Part shown: in pieces, positions 7,585-14,858 of the stretch
How the letters are laid out: each line of letters starts with the position of its first letter
How positions within the stretch are numbered: the stretch's first letter is position 1
NCBI GenBank assembly: GCA_041441455.1
Contig: JASDTB010000017.1
Span: 1-29,142 of the forward strand
Reading direction: 5' to 3'
Length of the DNA: 29,142 nt
Source: JAFIHK01 sp041441455
Lineage (GTDB): Bacteria; Bacteroidota; Bacteroidia; Bacteroidales; UBA932
Program-made: the position numbers and the translations under genes
The notes under the pieces: model-generated
The model's input: only the letters and a program-made list of their open reading frames with translations
The model's database searches: none
What the model was told of the DNA's origin: nothing

Positions 7585-8931
7585 TTATTTTTTCACAGGC
7601 ATCCACCACTTTAATTTCTGAGCAATTAACATAATTACAACAGAAAGAGCGAGAGCTCCTAAAAGAAGCCAAAGGCCAAAACCATTTACAAAAAGAACCG
7701 GAACGAAGGTTATTAATAATATCTCAACAGGGGCAATCGGTAAATAGGCAAGAGCATAATCATCGACAACTTTACTTTGCATCTTTGGATCTACAATTCT
7801 CAATAGTGCAAGACCCATCGCCATCGTTCCAGTCCACCATCCCCAAGCGAAGATTGATCTTTCGAACCAATATGTTCTGGATAATCTCCGTCCTAAATAG
7901 AAGGTTATTCCCCAGACCAAAACAACTCCAAACACGATAAGCAAGATTAGTGGTGTTGCATATTTTATAACTACGCTCATTTTAATTGAAGCGACTCCAA
8001 AGGCAACAAGTAAGTCTGTGAATGTGCCACTTAATTTATTGGTTTGTTGTGGACAAATATATTCTGTAACTCCTGTTTTATCGAAAATCTTTTTAGACAT
8101 TAATCCTACAATAAATGCACAGGAAAACACAGGAAGCTCTAGTTTAGGAGCATATGATTTTACACCCACACTTATAAGGTATCCCAAAAAAGCAATTACA
8201 AATATAAACGCAAGATGAAAAGCAAGAGAATCAACTGCAATAGATGATGTTGTAGACTCCCCAGCACTCTCTCTCCTCTCCTTTGGAATTAAACCCGTTC
8301 TCAAATCGTGAGGTAACTCAGAAAAGTCCTTAATAAAACAGGTATCTCCTCTTCTTGCTGCCATCTTTATAAACATCAATCCAACAACGATAGCCAGAAC
8401 AATACCTACAGTCGCAGTAGTCATCCCTAGGCTGGTAGCATCTTCCCATCCCAAATTATTAAACGCAGCACCAATAGCCGCAGCAGTTCCATGACCTCCG
8501 TAAAAACCTGTTGGTAACATTATCCCAAAGGCTGGATTAAGATTTGGCCAAACTACACTTAACACTAATAGTCCAAAAAGCCCAGCAATAGACCACTGAA
8601 GTAACATTCCCAACTGAGCGTATGCCCAAATGGAACCAACCCTGCCTTTCACTTCATTCATTGAAAATTTTGGAGAAGCTAGAGGGAGAGACGCAAATAC
8701 AAGTGCAATCAAAACCGCTGAGTAAGTACCTAGCTGATTTGAGAAGGGAAGCCACTGCAAGCCATTTGCACCTAAAATAAGGCCAAGAGTACCTGCAATA
8801 AGGCTCGGTGGAATAAAGAGCTTTTGAATGAGTTTTACTTTAGTACGTAAGAGCTGCCCAATTAGTAGTAGCCCCAGGATAAGTCCAAAATCGGTAAAAA
8901 GGGTCCATGGACCATAGGGAGTTGTTGTCAT
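7585..8931 (-). CDS. GltS-like sodium/glutamate symporter family protein
   Basis: This 448-residue integral membrane protein has roughly ten to twelve hydrophobic segments. The segment GIMLPTGFYGGHGTAAAIGA resembles the conserved GHGTAAA loop of sodium:glutamate symporters (GltS family). A matching second-half segment is LLVAFGVASIKMSVVIKYAT. A charged cytoplasmic loop of about 35 residues (KDFSELPHDLRTGLIPKERR) splits the two halves. The substrate is probably a dicarboxylic amino acid, but this is inferred from the family only. I chose the ATG at 8929-8931 over a TTG at 8964 because that TTG lies inside the promoter element at 8962-8969. It sits where rpsC would be expected upstream of rplP. 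Confidence 0.8.
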   Translation of the reverse strand: MTTTPYGPWTLFTDFGLILGLLLIGQLLRTKVKLIQKLFIPPSLIAGTLGLILGANGLQWLPFSNQLGTYSAVLIALVFASLPLASPKFSMNEVKGRVGSIWAYAQLGMLLQWSIAGLFGLLVLSVVWPNLNPAFGIMLPTGFYGGHGTAAAIGAAFNNLGWEDATSLGMTTATVGIVLAIVVGLMFIKMAARRGDTCFIKDFSELPHDLRTGLIPKERRESAGESTTSSIAVDSLAFHLAFIFVIAFLGYLISVGVKSYAPKLELPVFSCAFIVGLMSKKIFDKTGVTEYICPQQTNKLSGTFTDLLVAFGVASIKMSVVIKYATPLILLIVFGVVLVWGITFYLGRRLSRTYWFERSIFAWGWWTGTMAMGLALLRIVDPKMQSKVVDDYALAYLPIAPVEILLITFVPVLFVNGFGLWLLLGALALSVVIMLIAQKLKWWMPVKK

Positions 8932-8961
8932 TGTTAAGTTGAAGTTTAGGTAATAATTTAT

Positions 8962-8969
8962 CAAATATA
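8962..8969 (-). promoter_or_regulatory. -7 element for the GltS-like gene
   Basis: TATATTTG on the minus strand matches TAnnTTTG and would give a leader of about 25 bases before the ATG at 8931. I do not see a clear -33 TTTG at the right distance. Confidence 0.55.
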
Positions 8970-9008
8970 AATAAAATGGTCTGATTATTGATTGAACAAG
9001 AAAAAATA

Positions 9009-9016
9009 TAAATTTG
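9009..9016 (+). promoter_or_regulatory. -7 element for the DUF4294 gene
   Basis: TAAATTTG matches TAnnTTTG, with ATTG at 8987-8990 eighteen bases upstream. The predicted start site would leave only about 8 bases before the ATG at 9030, which is short, so this is tentative. Confidence 0.4.
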
Positions 9017-9029
9017 TATCCATTTGGTT

Positions 9030-9668
9030 ATGAATAGCTCATTAAAAAAAATACACTTGCTAAAATACTTCTCGTTAGTAATTTCGCTCTTAGCAATTAC
9101 TACATTTAAGGCTGAAGCTCAAACAAATGGCTATCCACTCAATTATAAAATTGAGGGCAAAGACACTGTATATCTAATTTACATGAGAGAGCTATACTTC
9201 TTTAACAGACCAGTAAATAAAAATAGCAGACAGTGGCGAAATTATTACAGACTTGTTTATAACTTCAAAAAAGTATATCCCTACGCACTTATTGCCCGAG
9301 ACAAAATCCACCAAGCAGATAGCATAATTGCAGCAAGAAACTACAAGGGAGGACAAAGAGAGAGATTCATTAAACAGTTCGAAAACGAACTCTTTTCGGA
9401 ATTCGAAAAACCTCTAAAGAAAATGACAATATCGCAGGGAAAACTCCTCCTTAAATTAATTGATAGAGAAGTTGGACAAAGCTCATATTATCTTATTAAG
9501 AATTATCGAGGTGGATTTACAGCATTTTTCTGGCAAGGAATTGCTCGAATTTTTGGATCAAATCTCAAAACGCCGTATGATAAATTTGGCGAAGACAAGG
9601 CTATTGAAGAGTTAGTTGTTATGTACCAAAATGGCTCGTTCGATTATTTGTACTACTCTTTATTTTAA
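9030..9668 (+). CDS. Secreted DUF4294 family protein
   Basis: The 212-residue protein begins with an N-terminal signal peptide (basic start, hydrophobic FSLVISLLAITTFKAEAQ, likely cleaved after AEAQ). The mature part (RQWRNYYRLVYNFKKVYPYA, RFIKQFENELFSEFEKPLKK, GQSSYYLIKNYRGG) matches my recollection of DUF4294, a conserved Bacteroidota family of unknown function. It is probably periplasmic. I chose the ATG at 9030 rather than the TTG at 9024 because the signal peptide is complete from it. Its stop codon lies inside the first unit of a 19-bp repeat, and it converges on lpxH. Confidence 0.75.
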   Translation: MNSSLKKIHLLKYFSLVISLLAITTFKAEAQTNGYPLNYKIEGKDTVYLIYMRELYFFNRPVNKNSRQWRNYYRLVYNFKKVYPYALIARDKIHQADSIIAARNYKGGQRERFIKQFENELFSEFEKPLKKMTISQGKLLLKLIDREVGQSSYYLIKNYRGGFTAFFWQGIARIFGSNLKTPYDKFGEDKAIEELVVMYQNGSFDYLYYSLF

Positions 9669-9713
9669 GTACAATTATAGATTTTAAGTACGACTATAGA
9701 CTTTAAGTACTAC
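9663..9713. repeat. 19-bp direct repeats at the convergent gene ends
   Basis: Units starting at 9663, 9682 and 9701 share TTTAAGTAC-ANTATAGA with a period of 19 bases (two full copies and a partial third). The DUF4294 stop (TAA, 9666-9668) lies in the first unit, and the corrected lpxH stop (9703-9705, minus strand) lies in the third. Confidence 0.8.
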
Positions 9714-10442
9714 TTTGCCAGCTCATAGAGCCACTTTTAGTATCAAATACAAGATATTCGCATCCGTGTATCCACTCNNNNNNNNNNATTCAGCACCACC
9801 ACTAGTTGTAATATTACCAGGAGTGTGTAGATGCCCAAAAACAAAATAGTCAACCTTGTTCTGCTTTTCAAAATCCTCAGCATACCTATAGAGAGGCTCT
9901 TCAGCCCCCTTAAATTTATAAGTAGTACCCTTTGTAAGACGATTGTGCTTCGACCATCTGTGCGCAACACTAAAAGTTGCCCCAGGATGCACAAACGACA
10001 ACAGTCGCTGTAATATTCTGCATGAAAAGATTGCCTTTAAGAATTGATAACCTCTATCTGTCTTATCGAAACCGTCTCCATGTCCAATACAAAATCTTTT
10101 GCCTCCAATTTCTATCAGATGTGGCTGATGTAATAATTTAAGTCCAATCTCTTGCTCTAAATATCCAAAAGTCCACATATCATGATTCCCCTTGAAAAAA
10201 TAGACCTCAACACCTCGGTCTGCTAAATCAGCCAGAGCCCCTAATGTTCGAACAAATCCCTTAGGAACTACAAATCTGTATTCAAACCAAAAGTCAAAGA
10301 TGTCCCCTAAGAGGTAAACAGCCTTTGTCTGCAATGGAAGAGACTTTAAAAAATCAGCAAAGCGTCTCTCTCTATCAGAAGAGCTTCCGACAGTTAATCC
10401 AAGATGGACATCAGATACAAAATAAACTAAGTTTTTATCCAC
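9703..10442 (-). CDS. lpxH: UDP-2,3-diacylglucosamine hydrolase, interrupted by assembly gap
   Basis: This calcineurin-like metallophosphoesterase of lipid A synthesis converts UDP-2,3-diacylglucosamine to 2,3-diacylglucosamine 1-phosphate at the inner membrane. Metal-site motifs are SDVHLG (D11, H13), GDIFDFWFEY (D47), GNHDMW (N86, H87), HGDGFD (H121) and GHLH (H204, H206). It starts with GTG at 10440-10442, 7 bases after uppP. Ten Ns at 9778-9787 break the gene after GGAE (residue 218). As written the frame after the gap is nonsense. Shifted, it reads EWIHGCEYLVFDTKSGSM and ends at a TAA at 9703-9705, the C-terminal pattern expected for this family. The true gap should be 2 modulo 3 bases long, perhaps 14. 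Confidence 0.9.
9778..9787. other. Assembly gap (10 Ns) inside lpxH
   Basis: Ten undetermined bases are present. The reading frames on either side agree only if the real length is 2 modulo 3, so the run is a placeholder rather than a true length. Confidence 0.95.
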
Positions 10443-10449
10443 TGAGTCT

Positions 10450-11241
10450 CTAGTTAAACATGAGATACCCTAAACAAATTAATCCTGCTAAAGCACAATA
10501 GATTGCAAAGCCGGTTAGTTTAGCTCTCTTAACTAAAGCTATCATCACTTTACAAGCAAATAAACCAGATAGAAAGGCTGCAAAAAAACCTGCTGCAAGT
10601 GACATTGAAGATATACCACTACTTGCTGCTGCTAAATCACCCGACATAAGCTCTAAAAATGCCTCCCCTAACACAGGTACTAACACCATTAAAAAAGAAA
10701 ATTTAGCCACAAGATCCTTCTTTACTCCCAACAACAAACCTGTCGAAATAGTAGCTCCAGAGCGAGACAAACCTGGAAGAACTGCAATTGCCTGCGCTAT
10801 ACCAATTATTAATGCTTTCCCTTTGGTTATTTCGCTATTACCTTGCTTGACAACAGTTGTAAGAAACAGAAGTGTAGAGGTAACAAGTAAAGAGATACCT
10901 ACAACTAAAAGCCCAGAACCAAAGATTGCCTCCACGTAGTCTTTGAAGAAAATTCCTATAATAAAGACAGGAATCATCGATATGCAGATTTTAATAACAT
11001 AGTCTGTCTCCTCATTCAATTTGAACTTAAACAGACCCATTATTAATGACAATATATCCTTTCTAAAAGCAACGATTGTACTTAATACAGTAGCTGCATG
11101 CACAACTACTTCAAAGGTAAGGTTTTCAGTCTCTATTCCAAGAATCTCTTTCCCAATTGTTAAGTGGCCACTGCTACTTACAGGCAGGAACTCAGTTAAT
11201 CCTTGTACTAAACCAAGTAAAATTGCTTCTAAAACACTCAT
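10450..11241 (-). CDS. uppP: Undecaprenyl-diphosphatase UppP (BacA family)
   Basis: The 263-residue polytopic membrane enzyme dephosphorylates undecaprenyl pyrophosphate to recycle the lipid carrier for cell-wall and polysaccharide export. Family motifs are GLVQGLTEFLPVSSSGHL (residues 10-27; E17 and H26 are the key residues) and PGLSRSGATISTG (R160). The first acidic position of the Escherichia coli motif is Gln here (VQG), as in many other phyla. The start overlaps the stop of the DUF3098 gene by four bases (ATGA), indicating coupling in an ftsX - DUF3098 - uppP - lpxH operon. Confidence 0.96.
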   Translation of the reverse strand: MSVLEAILLGLVQGLTEFLPVSSSGHLTIGKEILGIETENLTFEVVVHAATVLSTIVAFRKDILSLIMGLFKFKLNEETDYVIKICISMIPVFIIGIFFKDYVEAIFGSGLLVVGISLLVTSTLLFLTTVVKQGNSEITKGKALIIGIAQAIAVLPGLSRSGATISTGLLLGVKKDLVAKFSFLMVLVPVLGEAFLELMSGDLAAASSGISSMSLAAGFFAAFLSGLFACKVMIALVKRAKLTGFAIYCALAGLICLGYLMFN

Positions 11242-11480
11242 TTCTTTTTGGGTTGATACATTATTGCAAAAATTTCTACAACAAAGCCTGCCAAGATCAA
11301 TACAGGAGCGATTACAATCCTAGTGAAGCTGAACATCTTTTCACCTGTAAATACATCTGGATTATCAGTTCCTCCACCACTCATAAGAACATATCCAAGG
11401 ATCATTAAAGCAAGACCAGCTAAAATGTATTTCACATTACTTAGAGGCAAAGCAAATTTTGAGTTTTCAGAATTTTCCAT
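11238..11480 (-). CDS. DUF3098 small membrane protein
   Basis: The 80-residue protein has two hydrophobic segments (YILAGLALMILGYVLMSG and IVIAPVLILAGFVVEIFAIM) joined by a polar loop with GGTDNPDVF. This is the layout of DUF3098, a Bacteroidota family of unknown function usually found between ftsX and uppP. I start it at the ATG (11478-11480) rather than the TTG at 11495. It overlaps uppP by four bases. Confidence 0.8.
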   Translation of the reverse strand: MENSENSKFALPLSNVKYILAGLALMILGYVLMSGGGTDNPDVFTGEKMFSFTRIVIAPVLILAGFVVEIFAIMYQPKKK

Positions 11481-11498
11481 GGTTTTAAATATCAATTT

Positions 11499-12377
11499 TT
11501 AATAATATATCTCATTAACTGACATATTGAGCAGTTTGTTCACTACTCGATATGAACTATACACGCAAATTACGATCCCAAAGATAATCACTCCAGCTAG
11601 AACAAGAGCAGTATTTGGGATACTTACAAAATCGAAGATACCTCCAAAAGTATCATCAACATAGTAGATCATAAGTCCTAAAACAGCTACAGCCAAAACG
11701 CCCGATAACAATCCCATTAAAGCACCATTTGCCAGAAAAGGCTTTCTGATAAATGAATGGCTCGCCCCTACCATCTTCATAGTATGTATTGTAAAACGTC
11801 TAGCGAATAGATTAAGTCTTACTGTGTTGTTAATCAACACAAAAGAGACAAAAAGAAGAAGCCCCGTAATTAAGAAAGTAGTGAAAATAAACGTTTTCAT
11901 ATTGTCGCTTACAATCCTGACGAGAGACTCCTGATACACAATTTCTCGAATGCCCTCAATTTTAACAAGCTCCTCTTTAATCATTGCAATACTGTCTGCT
12001 TGAACATATTGAGATTTTAAGAAAATATCACAAGAGACAGGAACTGGATTGATTCCGAATACAGAGACAAAGTCATCGCCAAGAAGACTTTTCATCTCCT
12101 CTGTTCCCTGTTCTTTTGAGATAAAAACAGCATCTTTAACATACCTCTCTTCCTTAATATCATCAACAACAGTTTTGATTTTTTTATCAACAACACTATC
12201 ATCGAAAATAACAGATAGTTTTATGTTCTCTTTGAAATAATCGGTAACTGCACCTGCATTTACTGCAAGCAAACCAGTAACACCTGCGACGATTAGCACA
12301 AGTGTAATGCTTATCATCGATGATAAATAAGAGTGGATAAGACGCCTGCGAACTGTTTTCCTTTCCCCTGTCTTCAT
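11499..12377 (-). CDS. ftsX: Cell division protein FtsX
   Basis: The 292-residue ABC-permease-like protein works with FtsE to regulate peptidoglycan hydrolases at the septum. It has a short basic N-terminus, a first membrane segment (ISITLVLIVAGVTGLLAV), a periplasmic domain (DYFKENIKLSVIFDDSVVDK to about residue 165) and three C-terminal membrane segments. The family signature NNTVRLNLFARRFTIHTMKM is followed by VGAS. I start it at the ATG 12375-12377, not at the TTG 12392. No ftsE is adjacent. It heads the DUF3098 - uppP - lpxH operon. Confidence 0.93.
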   Translation of the reverse strand: MKTGERKTVRRRLIHSYLSSMISITLVLIVAGVTGLLAVNAGAVTDYFKENIKLSVIFDDSVVDKKIKTVVDDIKEERYVKDAVFISKEQGTEEMKSLLGDDFVSVFGINPVPVSCDIFLKSQYVQADSIAMIKEELVKIEGIREIVYQESLVRIVSDNMKTFIFTTFLITGLLLFVSFVLINNTVRLNLFARRFTIHTMKMVGASHSFIRKPFLANGALMGLLSGVLAVAVLGLMIYYVDDTFGGIFDFVSIPNTALVLAGVIIFGIVICVYSSYRVVNKLLNMSVNEIYY

Positions 12378-12400
12378 TTTAAGCAATATCAATCAGAGTC

Positions 12401-12408
12401 CAAAGATA
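12401..12408 (-). promoter_or_regulatory. -7 element for the ftsX operon
   Basis: TATCTTTG on the minus strand matches TAnnTTTG and lies 23 bases before the ftsX ATG. No clear -33 TTTG is seen. Confidence 0.5.
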
Positions 12409-12439
12409 TATAAATCTTAACTAATTAAATTAATTTTAT

Positions 12440-12447
12440 TATCTTTG
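12440..12447 (+). promoter_or_regulatory. -7 element for the GT5-like/DUF4270 pair
   Basis: TATCTTTG on the plus strand matches TAnnTTTG, 35 bases before the ATG at 12483. The two divergent promoters share the AT-rich stretch 12409-12439. No clear -33 element is seen. Confidence 0.5.
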
Positions 12448-12482
12448 TAATGAATTTGCCTTAAAATGTCAATATTGCGAAT

Positions 12483-13310
12483 ATGAGTGAACCTACAAGA
12501 ATTTTATATGTAAACTCCGAGATTTTTCCGTATTTACCGGAAACAACAGTCTCTATGGTAGGCAGATATCTGCCTCAAGGGATTCAGGAGAGTGGCCGCG
12601 AAATTCGCTCGTTTATGCCTAGATATGGTTGTATAAACGAAAGAAGGAACCAACTTCACGAAGTGATTAGACTATCGGGGATGAACATCATAATCAACGA
12701 CATAGACAGACCGTTGATTATTAAAGTATCCTCAATCTCTGCTGCCAGAATGCAGGTTTATTTCATTGATAACGAAGACTATTTTTATCGCAAGTCGGTT
12801 TATACCGATGATGATGGTAAGTACTTTGAGGACAACGATGAAAGGGCAATTTTCTTTGCTAGAGGAGTACTCGAAACAGTAAAAAAACTAAGATGGAAAC
12901 CAGACATCATTCATTGTCAAGGTTGGATTTCTCATTTCCTTCCATTGTATCTGAAAAAGGTGTATCATGACGATCCAATTTTTACCGACAGCAAGGTTGT
13001 CTTATCGCTGTACAACGACTACTCACAACTACAATTCAACACCGATACAAAGTCAAAAGTCTTGGTACCGGGGATCAAGAACAAGGATATAGACATTATA
13101 AGCGAAGCCAATGGCATAAATCTTGCTAAATTAGCAATACAGTATGCCAATGGAGTCATATTGGGTGATGAGAACATTGAGAAGGAGATTTTAGATCATG
13201 TTACAAAAATGAATCTTCCTCTACTTCCATTTACAGAGATCACTCACCCGGATTCTGCCTACATACAGAACTACAATGATTTTTACGAACAAATTCTGAA
13301 CAAAAAATGA
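12483..13310 (+). CDS. Standalone GT5 (glycogen/starch synthase-like) N-terminal domain
   Basis: The 275-residue protein resembles only the N-terminal half of glycogen synthases: RILYVNSEIFPYLPETTVSM, a segment with FMPRYGCINERRNQLHEVIR, and KPDIIHCQGWISHFLPLYLK in place of the usual DIVHAHDW region. Full enzymes exceed 450 residues and carry a second nucleotide-sugar domain, absent here. The KxGGL substrate loop expected near residues 18-25 reads PETTVSMVG, so ADP-glucose transfer is unlikely. Similar short proteins annotated glycogen/starch synthase are known in Bacteroidales, usually beside panC; panC is not here. It overlaps the following DUF4270 gene by four bases (ATGA), suggesting a linked role that I cannot name. 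Confidence 0.75.
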   Translation: MSEPTRILYVNSEIFPYLPETTVSMVGRYLPQGIQESGREIRSFMPRYGCINERRNQLHEVIRLSGMNIIINDIDRPLIIKVSSISAARMQVYFIDNEDYFYRKSVYTDDDGKYFEDNDERAIFFARGVLETVKKLRWKPDIIHCQGWISHFLPLYLKKVYHDDPIFTDSKVVLSLYNDYSQLQFNTDTKSKVLVPGIKNKDIDIISEANGINLAKLAIQYANGVILGDENIEKEILDHVTKMNLPLLPFTEITHPDSAYIQNYNDFYEQILNKK

Positions 13311-14662
13311 TTAAAAGGAATATCTTCCGCTCGGCAGCAATTCTCACACTGTTTGCTCTGTTCACATCGTCATGCATAAACAACGACAAAAGTGTCGGCT
13401 CTGGATTTGCTCCCGGAGAATATCAGTTGAAGATTGAAACTGCAACATTTGACATTCCTGTTCAGATGAAAATGGCAGACAGTTTACAAACCATCTACTC
13501 AGGAGCAGTAATTGTCGGTGGACACAAAGATGACGTTTTAGGAGAGACATCTTCTTTTGGCGCATTCGAAATCGTCCCTTCTACTACAGACAACTCCTTT
13601 GGTGACAATCCACAAGTGAACTATATTAAGTTTGCGATGGCTGTCGGCAACAAAGTAGTGCTTAAGGAAGCTGATGCATCAATTCCTCAGAACATATATA
13701 TCTACAGACTACGAAAAACTATTGATTCAACCCAAGCATACAATAATTCATTTAGCAGTTCTGATTATGACCCAACTCCGCTAAACCAGCCTACAATATA
13801 TACAGGAGGAGACAGCGTTGTATGCAAATTATCAACTGCTTTCGCAAATGAACTTTTATCTGCAACTCAACAAGAGAGAGATAGTATTGAGATCTTTTTG
13901 AAGAGATTCAAAGGGTTGGTTATTACAACAGATCCTCTTCCTGGCTCTATTAATGGTGGTAGATTTAATATCATTACCCCAGAAAGCATTTACATAATGA
14001 TGAGCTATAAGCACAAAGAGAGTGCAAAGAATATTGATAAAGACAGCTTGCTTCTTTATTATTCAACAAGCAAAAGAGGTCATGTAAATACATTTAAACA
14101 TAGCTCAAAAAATCTTGAGAGCACAAATCCTCAAAACGATATTTATATCGAGGGTCTTGCAGGTATTAAACCATACATCGATTTTGCTCAAGTTAAGACT
14201 ATAATGCAGAATTGGGCAACTACTAATTCTGTTAATCTAAGTAGAGTTATTATATCTAGAGCAGAGCTTCGTTTCCCATTTGACTATCCTGGAGACTACA
14301 AAGGATTTTCAGTCTACCCAAATCAAGTATTTCTTGCGAAAAGAGAACTTAACACTACAAGCAAAAACATATTATACCAACCATTGGTAGATGTTAACTA
14401 TAGTGGTAGCGGTGGAACAATAGATAAGTCTAATCTTGTATATTCTTTGAACATCACCTCTTTCTTACAATCAATTATAAAAGGGACAGCCGATGCTGCA
14501 TCGATGAAAACTTGGTTACTACCTCTTTCTTCGCAAAGCAATTACTATACAGGTGCTGTTTCATATTTTGTTGACAATGGCACATACTTTAAAGGCAAAT
14601 TGAACGGTAATGCTAAAGTAAGAAAACCACAGCTAGTCTTAACATATGCTGTTCTTCCATAA
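13307..14662 (+). CDS. DUF4270 family lipoprotein
   Basis: The 451-residue protein has a lipoprotein signal peptide (hydrophobic AAILTLFALFTSSC; the lipidated residue is probably C23, followed by INNDK). The mature part (GSGFAPGEYQLKIETATFDI, SGAVIVGGHKDDVLGETSSF, VNLSRVIISRAELRFPFDYP) matches DUF4270, a Bacteroidota family of unknown function predicted at the cell surface or outer membrane. It is translationally coupled to the GT5-like gene (four-base overlap) and is followed by a terminator at 14703-14734. Confidence 0.8.
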   Translation: MIKRNIFRSAAILTLFALFTSSCINNDKSVGSGFAPGEYQLKIETATFDIPVQMKMADSLQTIYSGAVIVGGHKDDVLGETSSFGAFEIVPSTTDNSFGDNPQVNYIKFAMAVGNKVVLKEADASIPQNIYIYRLRKTIDSTQAYNNSFSSSDYDPTPLNQPTIYTGGDSVVCKLSTAFANELLSATQQERDSIEIFLKRFKGLVITTDPLPGSINGGRFNIITPESIYIMMSYKHKESAKNIDKDSLLLYYSTSKRGHVNTFKHSSKNLESTNPQNDIYIEGLAGIKPYIDFAQVKTIMQNWATTNSVNLSRVIISRAELRFPFDYPGDYKGFSVYPNQVFLAKRELNTTSKNILYQPLVDVNYSGSGGTIDKSNLVYSLNITSFLQSIIKGTADAASMKTWLLPLSSQSNYYTGAVSYFVDNGTYFKGKLNGNAKVRKPQLVLTYAVLP

Positions 14663-14702
14663 GTAGATTTTTAAACTTAAAAGCTAATAACAAAAATTTA
14701 TT

Positions 14703-14734
14703 GAGGCTATCCTAAAAAGATAGTCTCTTTTTTT
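14703..14734 (+). terminator. Rho-independent terminator after the DUF4270 gene
   Basis: GAGGCTATC (14703-14711) pairs with GATAGTCTC (14719-14727) with one G-U pair and a 7-base loop, followed by seven Ts. Confidence 0.85.
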
Positions 14735-14799
14735 AATCAGAACCTTTGCTTATAAAGTAAAAGAGATATTTATTAATGTAAGATAGAAGTGATTGATAC

Positions 14800-14830
14800 A
14801 AAAAAAGAGGCTGTCTTTAGACAACCTCTC
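14800..14830 (-). terminator. Rho-independent terminator after fabF
   Basis: On the minus strand GAGGTTGTC (14820-14828) pairs with GACAGCCTC (14807-14815) across a 4-base loop, followed by a run of seven Ts (14800-14806). It closes the acpP-fabF operon. Confidence 0.85.
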
Positions 14831-14858
14831 CTGAATGGTAAATATTTCTTTGAAAATA

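Noticed and set aside
8932..8964. A TTG start for the GltS-like gene
   Set aside because: It lies inside a TATATTTG promoter element, and an ATG follows at 8931.
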